This document shows positions 62,208-64,000 of a stretch of DNA of 64,000 nucleotides, in pieces. The notes under the pieces were generated by a model. That model was not told the DNA's origin. It saw only the letters and a list, made by a program, of their open reading frames with translations, and did not search any database. The position numbers and the translations under genes are program-made. This DNA is from JAFIFT01 sp020051095 (GTDB lineage Bacteria > Pseudomonadota > Gammaproteobacteria > Legionellales > Legionellaceae), in the NCBI RefSeq assembly GCF_964199965.1, contig NZ_CAXMZT010000009.1, positions 62,001 through 126,000 of the forward strand, in the 5' to 3' direction. Positions within the stretch are counted from its first letter, which is position 1. Each line of letters starts with the position of its first letter.

Positions 62208-64000
62208 ATGTTGTCAACTATAAAAAAAGCGCGTCTTGCAGTTAAAAAAACAAGCACTACTTTAAGTCATGCAACAGGCTCGCTATTGGAAACATTGCGA
62301 GAAGAGCTTGGCATGACTGATGCGCATCATAAAAAGCAAATCGAAGCGCTGTTGGATACTTATTGCTTAGCACCTTATTTGCCAGATGAGGTCTACGATT
62401 CGGAAGCCGACATTTATCCCTACAAACAAGCCTCTCATATGATGTTTGAATGCTCAACACTGATTGGTGCCAGTGAAGAAACCGTGACTATTCTCACCAG
62501 TATATTAACGGATATTTTGCCACCGGAAAGTTGTTTTCATGCTTTGTTTTGGGCATCACCTAAAATTGGCCACATGATTGATGAAATGGAACATCAACGT
62601 AATCAAGGCAGTGATGTTTTAAAAGCACTGGCACATCGACGAGCTGAGTTTTACCGCAAAGGGGTGTACAGCTCATTAACTAAAGAAAGCAATTTTGTTT
62701 TGCGTGATTTTCGTTTGTTTTTGTGTATTTCAATTCCACGCAAATCCATAGAAGACGATCGCTTGTTGCTTGGTAGTTTGCGCGAAGACATCAGCAACAA
62801 TCTAAAGTCAGTCAATATTGTTTGTAAGGAACTGTCTGTTGAACAAGTGATTAGCTTAAAGCGGGAGTGGCTCTTTCCAACCGACAGCTTGTATGAAGAA
62901 AAAACCAATTACGATACCAATACTGAAATTCGTTTTCAACTGACTGACATTGAAGCGAGTATGCGGGTTAAATCCAATCAAATAGAGATTGAGCGAGAAG
63001 AAGATACGAGGGTGATTAAATGCTTGTCCGTCAGGCAATATCCTAAATCCCCTGTGCAATGGCAAATGGGTGATTTATTTGGAAAAATGTTTAATACCTC
63101 TTTGCAAATAAGTTGTCCCTTTCTTTTTAGTTTTGCAATACGAATTAAAGATAAAGATAAGGTGATGGCGGCATTAGATGCCAAGTATGCTGATGAAGGT
63201 CAAAATGCCAAACAACCTTTTATTGCCAAATGGGTCAAAAATTTTAACAAAAAATACGCAGAAATTGAGGAGTTAAGAGAGCGGCTCAGTGGCGATGATT
63301 CTTTGGTTGATTCCTATTATAACGTCTTATTGTTTACAACGCCTGCCAATGTCCGTCGCGATGTACGACGTGCCAAGGATGTATTTCGTGGTAACCAATT
63401 TGATTTACGCACGCCAACAGGTTTGCAGTTACAAACACTTCTAGCCTCCATGCCCTTTGCACCTGCTGAAGGTATGTTTGATGATTACAAATCATTTGGA
63501 CGGGTAAGACCTTTAACCAGTTTTAATACGGTTAACTTATTACCTATCCAGGGGGAATGGAAAGGGGCAGGACGATTTGCTCAGGTCTATCCACAAAGAC
63601 GGGGGCAATTTACCGCTATTTATTTTTTTGACAACGTAGTCAGAAACTATAATGTCGCTATTGTAGCTCCTCCTGGAAAAGGAAAATCCTTTTTAATGAA
63701 TGACTACATTCAAAGTCTGTTATCCCAGGGGGGCTTTGTTTATATCATTGATGTGGGCGGTTCCTACGCAAAATCTTGTGAGATGTTAAACGGACAGCTT
63801 ATTGATTTTAATCATGACACCGAAATTAGCCTAAACCTCTTTTCCACAATTGATGCGCAAGCCAAAAATGATACTGCATTTAAAGACGTTCACAATCAGC
63901 TAATACAACTTGTAGGTATGATGGCAAGACCATCAGGTAACGTCAGTGATGAAGAACGAAGTCATATTGAGAAAGCCATTGAGGCGATGTGGCGACAACA
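62208..64000 (+). CDS. traC: TraC-like VirB4-type ATPase (partial, runs off the window)
   Basis: At least 597 residues from ATG 62208 (AAGGGGAGCC upstream), open to the window end. The N-terminal domain has SCFHALFWASPKIG and LFLCISIPRK. Walker A is APPGKGKSF at about 487-495, with YIIDVGGSYAKSCEML after it, as in TraC/VirB4. It energises pilus assembly. The C-terminal part with Walker B lies beyond the window. Confidence 0.9.
   Translation, partial: MLSTIKKARLAVKKTSTTLSHATGSLLETLREELGMTDAHHKKQIEALLDTYCLAPYLPDEVYDSEADIYPYKQASHMMFECSTLIGASEETVTILTSILTDILPPESCFHALFWASPKIGHMIDEMEHQRNQGSDVLKALAHRRAEFYRKGVYSSLTKESNFVLRDFRLFLCISIPRKSIEDDRLLLGSLREDISNNLKSVNIVCKELSVEQVISLKREWLFPTDSLYEEKTNYDTNTEIRFQLTDIEASMRVKSNQIEIEREEDTRVIKCLSVRQYPKSPVQWQMGDLFGKMFNTSLQISCPFLFSFAIRIKDKDKVMAALDAKYADEGQNAKQPFIAKWVKNFNKKYAEIEELRERLSGDDSLVDSYYNVLLFTTPANVRRDVRRAKDVFRGNQFDLRTPTGLQLQTLLASMPFAPAEGMFDDYKSFGRVRPLTSFNTVNLLPIQGEWKGAGRFAQVYPQRRGQFTAIYFFDNVVRNYNVAIVAPPGKGKSFLMNDYIQSLLSQGGFVYIIDVGGSYAKSCEMLNGQLIDFNHDTEISLNLFSTIDAQAKNDTAFKDVHNQLIQLVGMMARPSGNVSDEERSHIEKAIEAMWRQ

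Overview
The window looks like a Legionella-type genome: AT-rich gammaproteobacterial DNA, eukaryote-like multidomain proteins of the kind exported by Dot/Icm systems, an IcmC/DotE-like gene, and an F-type conjugation region headed by lvrA, lvrB and a csrA-like lvrC. No database search was possible. Family names come from motifs and general resemblance, and the genus is an inference.

Bases 1-10516 read as chromosomal flank. All clear genes here lie on the minus strand: a 1169-residue Nudix-like/TPR/leucine-rich protein, a 549-residue effector-like protein, a LuxR-type regulator, a LysR regulator, and a compact locus of two tandem YcaO proteins preceded by a 49-codon peptide gene. The last looks like a minimal modified-peptide (RiPP) locus.

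At 10517-10571 lies the 3' 55 bases of a tRNA-Arg(TCG) gene with its encoded CCA but no 5' half. This is what the distal end of an element integrated in the 3' end of a tRNA gene looks like. Its orientation places the element to the right, continuous with the conjugation genes at 56-64 kb and running past the window. I therefore read 10.5-64 kb as one integrative conjugative element, with 10.8-56.3 kb as cargo.

Cargo, left to right: parDE; a minus-strand array (11.4-22.6 kb) of phosphotransferases, GNAT acetyltransferases, P-loop kinases, a beta-lactamase-fold protein, an ABC exporter and a shikimate-kinase-like/LuxR fusion; two MerR regulators with near-identical operators (the second frameshifted) around a secreted beta-lactamase-fold protein; a mixed stretch (26.6-33.4 kb) with a hydrolase, DUF1189-like and DOT1-like proteins, HAD and acyltransferase-3 proteins, and two copies of a CxxC/CxxH polyglycine protein, one frameshifted; an IcmC-like gene; a 2058-residue protein with three serine beta-lactamase-like domains; an ATP-grasp protein, a 2OG-Fe(II) oxygenase and a P-loop protein; then a tightly overlapping 13-gene plus-strand operon (45.7-56.3 kb) of GNAT, aminoglycoside-phosphotransferase-type and P-loop enzymes plus an LD-carboxypeptidase/MccF-type peptidase. 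A decayed inverted piece of this operon lies just to its left.

From 56.3 kb the element backbone starts: a divergent S24-type repressor whose catalytic lysine position is arginine, a palindromic operator, lvrA-lvrB-lvrC, then traA, traL, traE, traK, traB, traV and the start of traC.

The cargo looks like a collection of small-molecule-modifying enzymes (antibiotic-resistance folds), sensors and efflux, plus likely Dot/Icm substrates. Two candidate CpxR boxes precede the frameshifted CxxC/CxxH copy and the triple-beta-lactamase gene.
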